Position numbers and translations under genes: made by a program. This document shows positions 24,052 through 32,080 of a DNA stretch of 56,548 nt, one piece after another. The number at the start of each line of letters is the position of its first letter. Positions within the stretch are counted from its first letter, which is position 1. The DNA is from JAOUEE01 sp051011595 (GTDB lineage: Bacteria > Actinomycetota > Acidimicrobiia > Acidimicrobiales > SHLQ01). The notes beneath the pieces are model-generated. The model worked only from the letters and a program-made list of their open reading frames with translations. It made no database searches and had not been told where the DNA came from. The stretch is taken from NCBI GenBank assembly GCA_051011595.1, contig JBPCTQ010000377.1, positions 1 to 56,548 on the forward strand, read 5' to 3'.

Positions 24052-27000
24052 TGCGGGGGCGGGGAGAAGCTTCCGTGGTACTCGGTGACCTCTCGGTCGT
24101 AGTACGGCGGCGCCCGATGTGGATCGACGCCGTGTTTCCATCCGTACTTGTACCGATGACCCTGGAGCAACCAGTCGACGTGGGGGTGGGTGCTGGCGGT
24201 GGTACGGCGGGCGTGCACCACGTGAGCGGCGGGTACCGGAGTGAGCTCGACACCCATCTCCCAGGCACGGTGCCAGTAGTCGGTGTCCTCGCAGAACGCA
24301 GGGTTGAACCACTCGTCGAAGGGTCCGACCTCGGTATAGAGGTCCTTGGGGAGCATGAAGCACCAGCCGGCCGTGGCTCCTTGATCAGGTTGGGTGAACC
24401 CCAGGCCGTCGCAGTGATCGGTGTAGGGGAACGCAACCCGCCGACCGTCGGTGGCGGCTTCGTAGAGGGCTTCGTCCCATCCCGGCTCGACCAGGCAGTC
24501 GCTGTTCATCACCACCACCACCGGCGCGGTGGAGAGGCGGATACCGGTGTTCCAGCCGGTGGCGACACCTTTGTTCTCGGCGTATCGATAGACCTTGGCG
24601 GCCAGCGGCACCTCGAAGGGCGAACCGTTGTCGATGGCGAGCACCTCGGTGGGCACGCGGCTCACGGCCCAGATGCGGTCGATGGTCTGCTTCACCATCT
24701 CGGCCAGCTCGGGTGAGCGGCTCCACACGGGGATCGAGATCGACAGCAGGGGTTCGGCGGGGGCGTCGGCTGGGGTGCCGTCGTAGGCCAGGTCCGGGTC
24801 GGTGTTCTCGAACGGCTGCACGGTGGTGGGCGGGCTGGGCATGGCGTAGACGCCTCCGGTTGCTTCGGCGACCCCCTTGGCGTTGAGGAGCTGGAACACC
24901 TCACGGTAGGAGTCATGGAGTTCGGCGAGGGCCGTGGGGTCGTCGGCCGAACCGGCTTCGAGCTCGGCGACCCGACGACGTAGAGGTGCTTCCCGGAAGC
25001 GGTTGCCCTCCCACCGGGCCACCGCTTCGTCGAGCTGGAATCGGTCGGCCACCTCGGTGCCTCGATGCAGCGCCGCGATGATGGCGTTGGCCCGTCCCTT
25101 GGCCTGGGTACGGGCGCAGAAGCCTTCGAAGTCGAGCGGCCGGGCCATGACGCTCACCGCCGATGCGTCGTAGATGACCCGCAGCCCGTGCGGGGCCAGG
25201 CGCCAGGCCATCTCGACGTCGATGGAGTAGTTGAGGCGCTGATCGTGCAGTCCATGGCGCATCAGCAGCGACCGTTTGCACGTGATCCGGCCCTCCCAGA
25301 ATCCTCGCCAGTCGAGTTGTTGACCATCGGCCAGGCGTTCGTAGGCGAACATCAGCCGGTCGACGTCGGTGATGAAGTGCATCAGCGGGGTGAGCTCCAG
25401 CTCGGCAGCCCAGTCGGTGTGGCCCAGAATGGCCACCCCCTCGTCGGGGTGGCGGTCATGGGCCGCGAGGTGACGCTCCAGGTAGTCGGGCCGAGCCCGA
25501 TCGTCGTCGTCGAAGAACAACACAACCGGCGCCCGGGCCAACAACACGCAGTGGTTCTTGGCCGCGCTGCGGCCGGCGTGGTCGATGCGGACCGCTTCGA
25601 TCTGCAGCCGGTCTCCGAACTCGGAGGCCAGCTCGTCGACGATCGAGTCGGCGGATCCGTCGTCGACCACGATCACCTCGTAGTCGGCCCGGTCCAGGGT
25701 CTGATCGGCGAACGACACCAGCGCGGCCCGCAGCAACTCCGGTCGTTCGTAGGTGGAGATCAGGACACTGATGCGCGGCGTGGCCTGCAGTGGCCGGGGT
25801 TGGTGGACACGAATCGAGCCGTCGGTGTCGCGAACCCAGAGACGCCGCACCGAGGCATAGGCATCACCCTGGCCGGCTTCGTCGATCGGCCGGCGAAGGC
25901 CGACCGTGACCGTGTCGGCGAGTGTGGTGGGGCCGGAAGCTTCGGCGCCGGCTCGCACCGACAACACGGGGAGCGGGGTGACCGCGTCGACCTCTCGGGC
26001 GATCGAACCTCGGTGGCGTTCGGTGATGGGTGGGCCGCCACGGGGTCCACTGGTGTGGGTCGGTTGCAGCCGGTCGACATCGAGCGCCGCCTGAGCGGCC
26101 ACCAGCTCGTCGAGGAGGTGGGTGGGCAACACCGCGTCGTCGCGAACGTGGACCACGTAGTCGGCGCTCGGATCGACGTCGACCGGTTCGTCGTGATCCG
26201 GGCGCCAGTGTTGGCTCACGTCGAGTGTGGCGCTGGCACCGAGCTCGGCCAGCAGCGTCGGCGGGGGGCCGGTGCGTTCGGGCCGGTAGGTCCCGATCAC
26301 CTGCACGCGGGCCGCTACCGGTTCACCCAGCGTCGCACTGTCGTCGGGATCGAGGTCGTAGATCTGGAGGTCGTCGTCGTGGTGCACCCGCCGGGCCGTC
26401 GTGTCGAGGTGGGTGAACAGCTCCGGATATCGAGTGCGCCACGGAAAGGCGTGACGGGGCAGCACGAAGTAGCGGGCCCCTCGGGCCTGTTGCCCTTGGA
26501 GGTGGGTGAGCGCGGCCCGCCCATCGACCGGGTCGTACCCCGGCCACTCGCCCTCTCGCCCCTGGGGGAAGTGCCAGCACGGATGAGAGCCGATGTCGAT
26601 GAGGCCGTCATCGCCGTCGGACACGACCAGTACCACCGCACCCGGGTCGCCGATCATCTGAATCCGTTGCCGAACGACGTCGGGGTCGACCCGCTGGCTG
26701 TCGACCCCGGTGAAACGACGGTCGGTGCCCGGCACCCGAACGGGCCGGTCCATGACGGTGGCCACCAGATCGTCGAACTGTTTGCGCACCGGTTCGATTC
26801 CGTGCCGGGCATCCACGTGGGCTGCGCCCGCCTCGGCCAGTCGACTCCACAAGGGATCGTCGGTCAGGAGGCGGGTGATGCCGGCGGCCAGGTCGCCGGC
26901 GTCGGCGGCAATGAGGGCATGTTCGCCCTGGACCAGGTCGAGGCTCTCGGCCCCGACCGCAGTGGTGACCACCGGGGTGTAGGCCATCATCGCCTGGATG

Positions 27001-27854
27001 ACCTTGCGCTTCACGCCGGCACCGTTGAGTAGAGGAACCACGGCCAGTCGTGACTGTTCGGTGTAGGGGCGAACCGATGGCACCCATCCGACCAGGTTGC
27101 ACCCGGGGATGGTCGGTTCGACGTCGATGTGTGTGTCGGGGTGATGGAGGTGGTTGCCGATGACGGTGAGGGGGTGGGCCTCCAGCAAGGCCGGATCGAG
27201 GAGGGGCAGGACCTCACCACAAAGGAACTCGATCGCCTCTCGATTGGGCACGTGGCGGAAGTTGCCGACGAAGAACATGCCCCGGCGATCGGCCAGCGGG
27301 ACGGCGGATCGTTCGATCGATTCGGCCAGGGGCAGGGTGAACACGCGGTCGTTGCCGAGGAACTCGCCCAGCAGCGTTCGCTCCTTCTCCGACACTGCGA
27401 TGACCGCGTCGGCTGCGTTGTAGGCGTTGAGCTCACGGGTGGTCTGGTCGCCGTAGTCATGGTCGAGATCGGAGTGTTGTCCGAACGCACCCCGGGCGTG
27501 GCGAAGGAAGTGCACGTCCATCGAGTTGACGATGATGCGGGTCGAAGGTGACTGCTCACGAATGACGGGGATGACCGTCTCGGCCGGCTCCCAGAAGGCG
27601 ATGATGGCCAGATCGATGGCGCCCGAACGGGTCACCCGGGTCACTGCGTCGAGGCCCGAGTAGGTGGCGATGCCCATCTGGCGCAGCCGCTCGGCGTGCC
27701 GTTGCTCCGCGGTGGCTTCGTCCTCCTGGCTCACGAAGGTGACAGTCCAGCCGTCGTCGAGCAGGAACCGAATGGTGTTGTCGATGTCCTGGGATCCGCT
27801 GTCGCGGTCGAAGGCCGGCATCCGGGTGTGCACCACCAGGGCGTGACGACTCAT
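24048..27854 (-). CDS. Giant multi-domain glycosyltransferase (GT4-like + GT2 + GT2)
   Basis: A 1268-residue protein. Residues about 1-390 form a GT-B retaining glycosyltransferase (FFVGNFRHVPNREAIEFL, then NGAGVKRKVIQAMMAYTPVVTT). Residues about 400-530 are an accessory module (PCWHFPQGREGEWPGYDP, GARYFVLPRHAFPW). A first GT2 domain starts near residue 693 (ISVLISTYERPELLRAAL, VVDDGS, FFDDDDRARPDYLE) and a second near 1036 (LLSISIPVWSRSPELAEM, AIDNGSPFEVP, VMNSDCLVEPGWDE). It can therefore add up to three sugars and probably builds a surface polysaccharide or glycolipid at the membrane. No membrane helix is seen. Starts and stops overlap both neighbours. Confidence 0.9.
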   Translation of the reverse strand: MSRHALVVHTRMPAFDRDSGSQDIDNTIRFLLDDGWTVTFVSQEDEATAEQRHAERLRQMGIATYSGLDAVTRVTRSGAIDLAIIAFWEPAETVIPVIREQSPSTRIIVNSMDVHFLRHARGAFGQHSDLDHDYGDQTTRELNAYNAADAVIAVSEKERTLLGEFLGNDRVFTLPLAESIERSAVPLADRRGMFFVGNFRHVPNREAIEFLCGEVLPLLDPALLEAHPLTVIGNHLHHPDTHIDVEPTIPGCNLVGWVPSVRPYTEQSRLAVVPLLNGAGVKRKVIQAMMAYTPVVTTAVGAESLDLVQGEHALIAADAGDLAAGITRLLTDDPLWSRLAEAGAAHVDARHGIEPVRKQFDDLVATVMDRPVRVPGTDRRFTGVDSQRVDPDVVRQRIQMIGDPGAVVLVVSDGDDGLIDIGSHPCWHFPQGREGEWPGYDPVDGRAALTHLQGQQARGARYFVLPRHAFPWRTRYPELFTHLDTTARRVHHDDDLQIYDLDPDDSATLGEPVAARVQVIGTYRPERTGPPPTLLAELGASATLDVSQHWRPDHDEPVDVDPSADYVVHVRDDAVLPTHLLDELVAAQAALDVDRLQPTHTSGPRGGPPITERHRGSIAREVDAVTPLPVLSVRAGAEASGPTTLADTVTVGLRRPIDEAGQGDAYASVRRLWVRDTDGSIRVHQPRPLQATPRISVLISTYERPELLRAALVSFADQTLDRADYEVIVVDDGSADSIVDELASEFGDRLQIEAVRIDHAGRSAAKNHCVLLARAPVVLFFDDDDRARPDYLERHLAAHDRHPDEGVAILGHTDWAAELELTPLMHFITDVDRLMFAYERLADGQQLDWRGFWEGRITCKRSLLMRHGLHDQRLNYSIDVEMAWRLAPHGLRVIYDASAVSVMARPLDFEGFCARTQAKGRANAIIAALHRGTEVADRFQLDEAVARWEGNRFREAPLRRRVAELEAGSADDPTALAELHDSYREVFQLLNAKGVAEATGGVYAMPSPPTTVQPFENTDPDLAYDGTPADAPAEPLLSISIPVWSRSPELAEMVKQTIDRIWAVSRVPTEVLAIDNGSPFEVPLAAKVYRYAENKGVATGWNTGIRLSTAPVVVVMNSDCLVEPGWDEALYEAATDGRRVAFPYTDHCDGLGFTQPDQGATAGWCFMLPKDLYTEVGPFDEWFNPAFCEDTDYWHRAWEMGVELTPVPAAHVVHARRTTASTHPHVDWLLQGHRYKYGWKHGVDPHRAPPYYDREVTEYHGSFSPPPQ

Positions 27855-30538
27855 GGGCGACATGCCTCGACGTCGTCGTGAGCCAGGACGTACCGCCAGG
27901 CGCCATCGCTGAGGTCGGTGGGGCGGGTGGGGCGCAGGTCGAGCACTCGTTGCCAAGCCGAGGTGTGCAGGGGGCCGGCCGGTTCGCCGCCGTCACCGGT
28001 CACGCGGACCGCGGTGACTCGGGGCTGATAGTGCACACCGACGCCGTTGCTCCAGGCGTCGGCACACCATTCGCGAACAAAGGCCCGACCGGTGAGATGA
28101 GTCGGTCGGGCGACGGCTGACCAGCTCGCGGCGGGGGCCGCCACCAGACCCGACGCCCAACACACCGGGCGGGTGTACTCGTGCCATGGTGCGGTGAGCT
28201 CGGCGGAGCCGTGTCCGATGAGGCCGACCGATCGGTCGGCGAACACGATGCCGCCGGCGGACTCGAGCGTGCCGTCGGCGGCGATGGTCTTGCCGGTCAC
28301 CACCTGACCTCCGCCGGCGCATGCCGCCGTGGCGGCTCGGGAGATGGAGCCGGGCAGGGGAACGACGCCGCCTTCGAGCAACACCGTGACATCGAAATCG
28401 TCGAGCGTGGGATCGAGCGTGGCGGCCGAGATCTCGCCGAAACGCACCTCGGCGCCGGCCTCGACGGCGACCTCACCGATCCGCTGGCGCCACCTCTCGT
28501 CGTCGTGGTCATCGGCCAGGATGACGATCGATGGGCCCGGCGTGGTGGCACCCGCCTCGCTCTGGGACTCGATGGTGTGCACCTCGGGTTGACCGGTTTG
28601 CTCGTCGACCTCGACGGTCACCACGGCGAGGGCGGCCACTCGGGCCGCTTCGCGTCGATCGCGGTTCCGATCAACGATGACGATGTCGACGCTGTCGTCG
28701 AAGTAGGGCAACGTGTCCCCGGCCGGCGCGGTGAACGCGGTGAGATCGTCGAGCTGGTCGATGATGGCGAGGTCGGTCCAGTCGAGGATCGACGCCTCGC
28801 GGTGCCGTCCGGCGGTGAGCTCGATGATCTCGGCTCGAAGGGTGCGGGCGCCGTCGGCTGGTCGCTGCTCGAGGTCGAAGATCACGCCGGCACCGTCTCG
28901 ATCGGTCACCATGCGGGTGTGGCCGGCCAGGTGCTCACGCAGAGCCGGGCGTTCGGCCAGCCAGGTTCGGGCCTGTTCGGGTACCACGAGCCACCCGAAC
29001 CCCTCGTGACGCCCCACCTCCAGCGCGGCGATCGAACCCAGGTCGTCCGTCGCCGGATCGGGGGGGAACGATCGGCCTGCGTCGTCGGTGATGCCGACCC
29101 GGGCACCGTCGACAACCAGTGTCGCCGCGCCGTCGGGGATCGTCGATGCCACCATCGCCTGGTAGTTCGGTAGCCAATTGTCGGGTGCGGCCTGATCGAT
29201 GGGTGCCTGGTGCTGGTCGGCCGGCCCGCCACCCGACCCCGACAGGCGGCGCCGGCCGCGGTGAAGGACCCGCCGACCACGCCGCAGGGTGACCTGAGCG
29301 GGCTCGGGCAGGCGTCGAGCGGCTGACTTGGCCCGCGGTTTCCCCTGTTGGGCGGCGATCCGAACGGGCCGGTAGCCGTAGCGCCGTCCTCCTCGGTAGA
29401 GCAGCCGCATTCCCCGGCGCAGCACCCGCCGTCCTGGCCCCGGTCTGGTGTTGTTGACCACGACCTCCACTCGGCCGGCGGTGGACTGCACCGCGGCGTC
29501 CATCGACGCCATGGTGGCCCGGGTGTCGGCGAGAGCGGCGAGGACCACAGTGAGCTCGGCTCGGAGGTCGTCGGTGTTGATGGCAGCGGTCTTGGTCGCC
29601 GCGAGCTGGGCTTCGACCCGACGCAAGCGGTTGCGGAGCTCGGTTTCGAGCGCGGCCTTGTCTCGGTGCAGCTGATCGATCTGGGTGCGGAACTCGTGCT
29701 CGCGAGCTTCCAGTCGCTCGACGGCGTCCTGGCGTTGATCGGCGTGTCGTTGGGCAACCGCACCATCGAGGATCAGTCGGTGGACTCGACCCTCGTCCAC
29801 CGGCGGATCCGGCGGTTGAGCCAGGCCGGCCTCGTCGCACAGCTCCCGGTACAGCGCAATGGTGGTGCTGCTCACGCCCGCGTCGGGCAGCGATGCGCCG
29901 ATGGTGTGATGACGGAGATCGGTGCGTACCGGTGCGTCGCCCGGTTCCAGGCCGGCGAAGTCGCACAGACGGGCGAACTCACCGTCGGGATCGATGAAGT
30001 AGGTGTCGTAGTGGGTGATGATCCGTCGCTCGGCGGGAACGGCCTCGAGCACGGCGGTGTAGTACTGCTCCCACAGGGTCAGCCCCAACGAGTACGAGTT
30101 CTGGTTCCGGCGCTTCAGCGACAGCGCCACCTCGAGCGGATGGCGAACACAGACGACGAAGCGGAGGTCGGGCTCGAGGTCGAGCCAGTACCGTGCCGTG
30201 AGGCAGGTGCGCGGGTCCTTGAATCCCCAATGGTCGTGTTGGCGGAGGGCGGCCAGAGCGTCGGTTGCGGCCCCGGCCACCGAGCCCAGGCGGGGATCGT
30301 CGACGGCCACCGGCAGTAGCTCGGGCGGGTTGTCCCAGGATCCGCCGGCCAGCTCGAGCAGCTCGTCGTTGCACTCGACGATGTGTTTGTTCTCCCAAAA
30401 CCCCTCGGGGTTGTCGTCGGCCGCATCGATGAGGGCTTCTTCTCCACCCAGAGCCAATCCGGCCGCATGCAGGCCGCGGGTGATCATGGACGTCCCGGAC
30501 CGGTGCATGCCGGTGATGGCGATTGGAGGAGACTTCAC
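27851..30538 (-). CDS. Sulfotransferase-coiled coil-glycosyltransferase-like fusion protein
   Basis: About 895 residues. The N-terminal 240 residues are a P-loop sulfotransferase (ITGMHRSGTSMITRGLHAAG, then FVVCVRHPLEVALSLKRR). A coiled coil spans about 253-325 and a very basic stretch about 365-440. The C-terminal half contains a module related to that in the giant glycosyltransferase and a degenerate GT2-like region (VTGKTIAADGTLESAGGIVF). GTG 30538 is chosen for its GGAG site and because the phosphosulfate loop follows at once; GTG 30586 is possible. It is the first gene of the overlapping four-gene operon. A scaffold coupling sulfation to chain synthesis is my inference. Confidence 0.8.
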   Translation of the reverse strand: MKSPPIAITGMHRSGTSMITRGLHAAGLALGGEEALIDAADDNPEGFWENKHIVECNDELLELAGGSWDNPPELLPVAVDDPRLGSVAGAATDALAALRQHDHWGFKDPRTCLTARYWLDLEPDLRFVVCVRHPLEVALSLKRRNQNSYSLGLTLWEQYYTAVLEAVPAERRIITHYDTYFIDPDGEFARLCDFAGLEPGDAPVRTDLRHHTIGASLPDAGVSSTTIALYRELCDEAGLAQPPDPPVDEGRVHRLILDGAVAQRHADQRQDAVERLEAREHEFRTQIDQLHRDKAALETELRNRLRRVEAQLAATKTAAINTDDLRAELTVVLAALADTRATMASMDAAVQSTAGRVEVVVNNTRPGPGRRVLRRGMRLLYRGGRRYGYRPVRIAAQQGKPRAKSAARRLPEPAQVTLRRGRRVLHRGRRRLSGSGGGPADQHQAPIDQAAPDNWLPNYQAMVASTIPDGAATLVVDGARVGITDDAGRSFPPDPATDDLGSIAALEVGRHEGFGWLVVPEQARTWLAERPALREHLAGHTRMVTDRDGAGVIFDLEQRPADGARTLRAEIIELTAGRHREASILDWTDLAIIDQLDDLTAFTAPAGDTLPYFDDSVDIVIVDRNRDRREAARVAALAVVTVEVDEQTGQPEVHTIESQSEAGATTPGPSIVILADDHDDERWRQRIGEVAVEAGAEVRFGEISAATLDPTLDDFDVTVLLEGGVVPLPGSISRAATAACAGGGQVVTGKTIAADGTLESAGGIVFADRSVGLIGHGSAELTAPWHEYTRPVCWASGLVAAPAASWSAVARPTHLTGRAFVREWCADAWSNGVGVHYQPRVTAVRVTGDGGEPAGPLHTSAWQRVLDLRPTRPTDLSDGAWRYVLAHDDVEACRP

Positions 30539-30695
30539 AAGGGGCTCCACGGCGGCGGGGTGGGACGGGCGCCGGGGTCGGTGCACTCGTACGGTCGTCC
30601 AGTGTGCCGCATCATCGACGCGCGACCCAGTTGCCGGCCTTCAACGTTGCTCGTTGCCACGGACCGGCTGCCTTGGAGCCCTCGGTGGCGAAGAC

Positions 30696-31178
30696 TCAGA
30701 AGCTGACTCGGGACAGTTCGTCGATCATTTCCCGGCGCAGTCGAGCACGTTCCTCGTCGGTGCGGGTGAGAACGGCATGAATGGCCTCGAGCAGGTCGCG
30801 CGAATGGATGGGACGCTGGATGTACCCGTCGACACCGCTCTGCCAGAGCAGGAACTGCTTGGTGGTCTGGGTGCCCATCACCACGAAGGGGACCTCGGCC
30901 AACGACACCGGGCCGAAGGCCCGAGTGCGGTCGAGCAACGACATCACTCCGTCGGCGATACGACCGTCGCGATCGGCGATGACACACGAACAGGCGGGCC
31001 GCGAACTGTCGAGCAGTTCGATGGCCTCGTCCACGTCGGATGCCCGCAGGGTTTCGTGGCCGGCGTCGGTGAGCAGTCGCTGCACCAACACGCCAGGATC
31101 GTGGTCGGCCACCACCAGGATCGGGCCGGTGGGGCGGCCGGCGGGGATGTTCAGATCGTGCTTCGAACTGTTCGACAC
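30696..31178 (-). CDS. Stand-alone receiver-domain protein with altered active site
   Basis: A 160-residue CheY-like receiver: PILVVADHDPGVLVQRLLTDAG at the start, CVIADRDG containing the probable phosphoacceptor Asp, VVMGTQT for the conserved Thr strand, and DGYIQRPIHSRDLLEAI at the end. The invariant Lys of the KP motif is Arg here, and the acidic pair is ADHD rather than DDD/EDD, so phosphorylation may be weak or absent. GTG 31178 has GGAG upstream. It lies upstream of the glycan operon on the same strand with a 157-base gap. Confidence 0.8.
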   Translation of the reverse strand: MSNSSKHDLNIPAGRPTGPILVVADHDPGVLVQRLLTDAGHETLRASDVDEAIELLDSSRPACSCVIADRDGRIADGVMSLLDRTRAFGPVSLAEVPFVVMGTQTTKQFLLWQSGVDGYIQRPIHSRDLLEAIHAVLTRTDEERARLRREMIDELSRVSF

Positions 31179-31298
31179 GGGAAGGCTCCTGCGATGGGTC
31201 TGTATGTCAATCGGCCGCAACCCCCCTGGTCTTGACCCGTGGCCCCGAATCGACGCCGCCGAATTGCGGGGGTCCTGGGCCGGTGCCACCCTGCCGCC

Positions 31299-32018
31299 AT
31301 GGCCGATGCCGAACGCCGCTTCTTCTTCCTGCACGTGATGCGGACCGGTGGCACCACGTTTCTCTGGCATCTCAAGGCGAATTTCGGGCCGGCCAAGGTG
31401 TATCCGGCGCCCGAGGACAACCCCGAGACCCACGAATCGGTGACCAACCTCGACTACCTCTGGGACATACCCGAGCAGCGGTGGACCGACCTCAAGGTGG
31501 TCACCGGCCACTTTCCCTACTTTGTCATCGACCTGTTGCCGTTCGAGTACGAGAAGATCACCATCCTGCGCGAACCGGTGGCCCGCACCGTGTCGTTTCT
31601 CCAGCAGTGGCAGAAGGTTCCCGGTCTGTGGCAGGGCAAACCCTTCGAGGCGATCTACGACGATCCCCTGATCGTGCCCCACTATCAGAACCACATGACC
31701 AAACTGTTCGGCCTGTCCGCCGATTCGGGCGCGGCTCACTACGCGGTCGACGCCGACATCGACGACGTGTTCATGAAACGGGCCCAAGAGAACCTGGCGT
31801 CGATCGAGACCATCGGGTTCACCGAGGACCACGAAGCCTTCGTCGACAAGATCGTGCAACGCTACGGGTGGCGGCGCCCCAACGTGCCCGCCCAGCACGT
31901 CACCGAACCGGCCCAGCTGTCCGACTCGTTCATCGAGCGGATTCGGCGCGACAACGCCGCCGACATCGAGTTCTACGAGTTCGCCCGCGCGTTGGTGGCC
32001 GAACGCGACCGTTCGTGA
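31299..32018 (+). CDS. P-loop sulfotransferase, heparan/dermatan-sulfotransferase-like
   Basis: A 239-residue sulfotransferase of the Sulfotransfer_2-like type. FFFLHVMRTGGTTFLWHL (residues 8-25) is the 5'-phosphosulfate loop and ITILREPVARTVSFLQQW the 3'-phosphate site. Unlike the other three it is transcribed on the plus strand. ATG 31299 is preferred over an upstream in-frame start with Arg-rich sequence. Its last 60 bases are partly duplicated after the stop. Confidence 0.87.
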   Translation: MADAERRFFFLHVMRTGGTTFLWHLKANFGPAKVYPAPEDNPETHESVTNLDYLWDIPEQRWTDLKVVTGHFPYFVIDLLPFEYEKITILREPVARTVSFLQQWQKVPGLWQGKPFEAIYDDPLIVPHYQNHMTKLFGLSADSGAAHYAVDADIDDVFMKRAQENLASIETIGFTEDHEAFVDKIVQRYGWRRPNVPAQHVTEPAQLSDSFIERIRRDNAADIEFYEFARALVAERDRS

Positions 32019-32080
32019 ACCGCCGGTTCAGGTGAGGGCCGACATCGAGTTCGCCGGCCCGTTGGTGGGCCGCTCGGTCA
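31959..32080. repeat. Partial duplication of the sulfotransferase 3' end
   Basis: GCCGACATCGAGTTC occurs at 31959-31973 inside the gene and again at 32038-32052 after the stop. The following GCCCGCGCGTTGGTGGCC is matched by GCCGGCCCGTTGGTGGGC, with nine bases missing from the second copy. Between the copies is the hairpin GAACC-GCC-GGTTC (32017-32029). Confidence 0.6.

Noticed and set aside
25065..27032. 655-residue plus ORF opposite the giant glycosyltransferase
   Set aside because: Reverse-frame shadow without any domain; the opposite strand has three recognisable glycosyltransferase domains.
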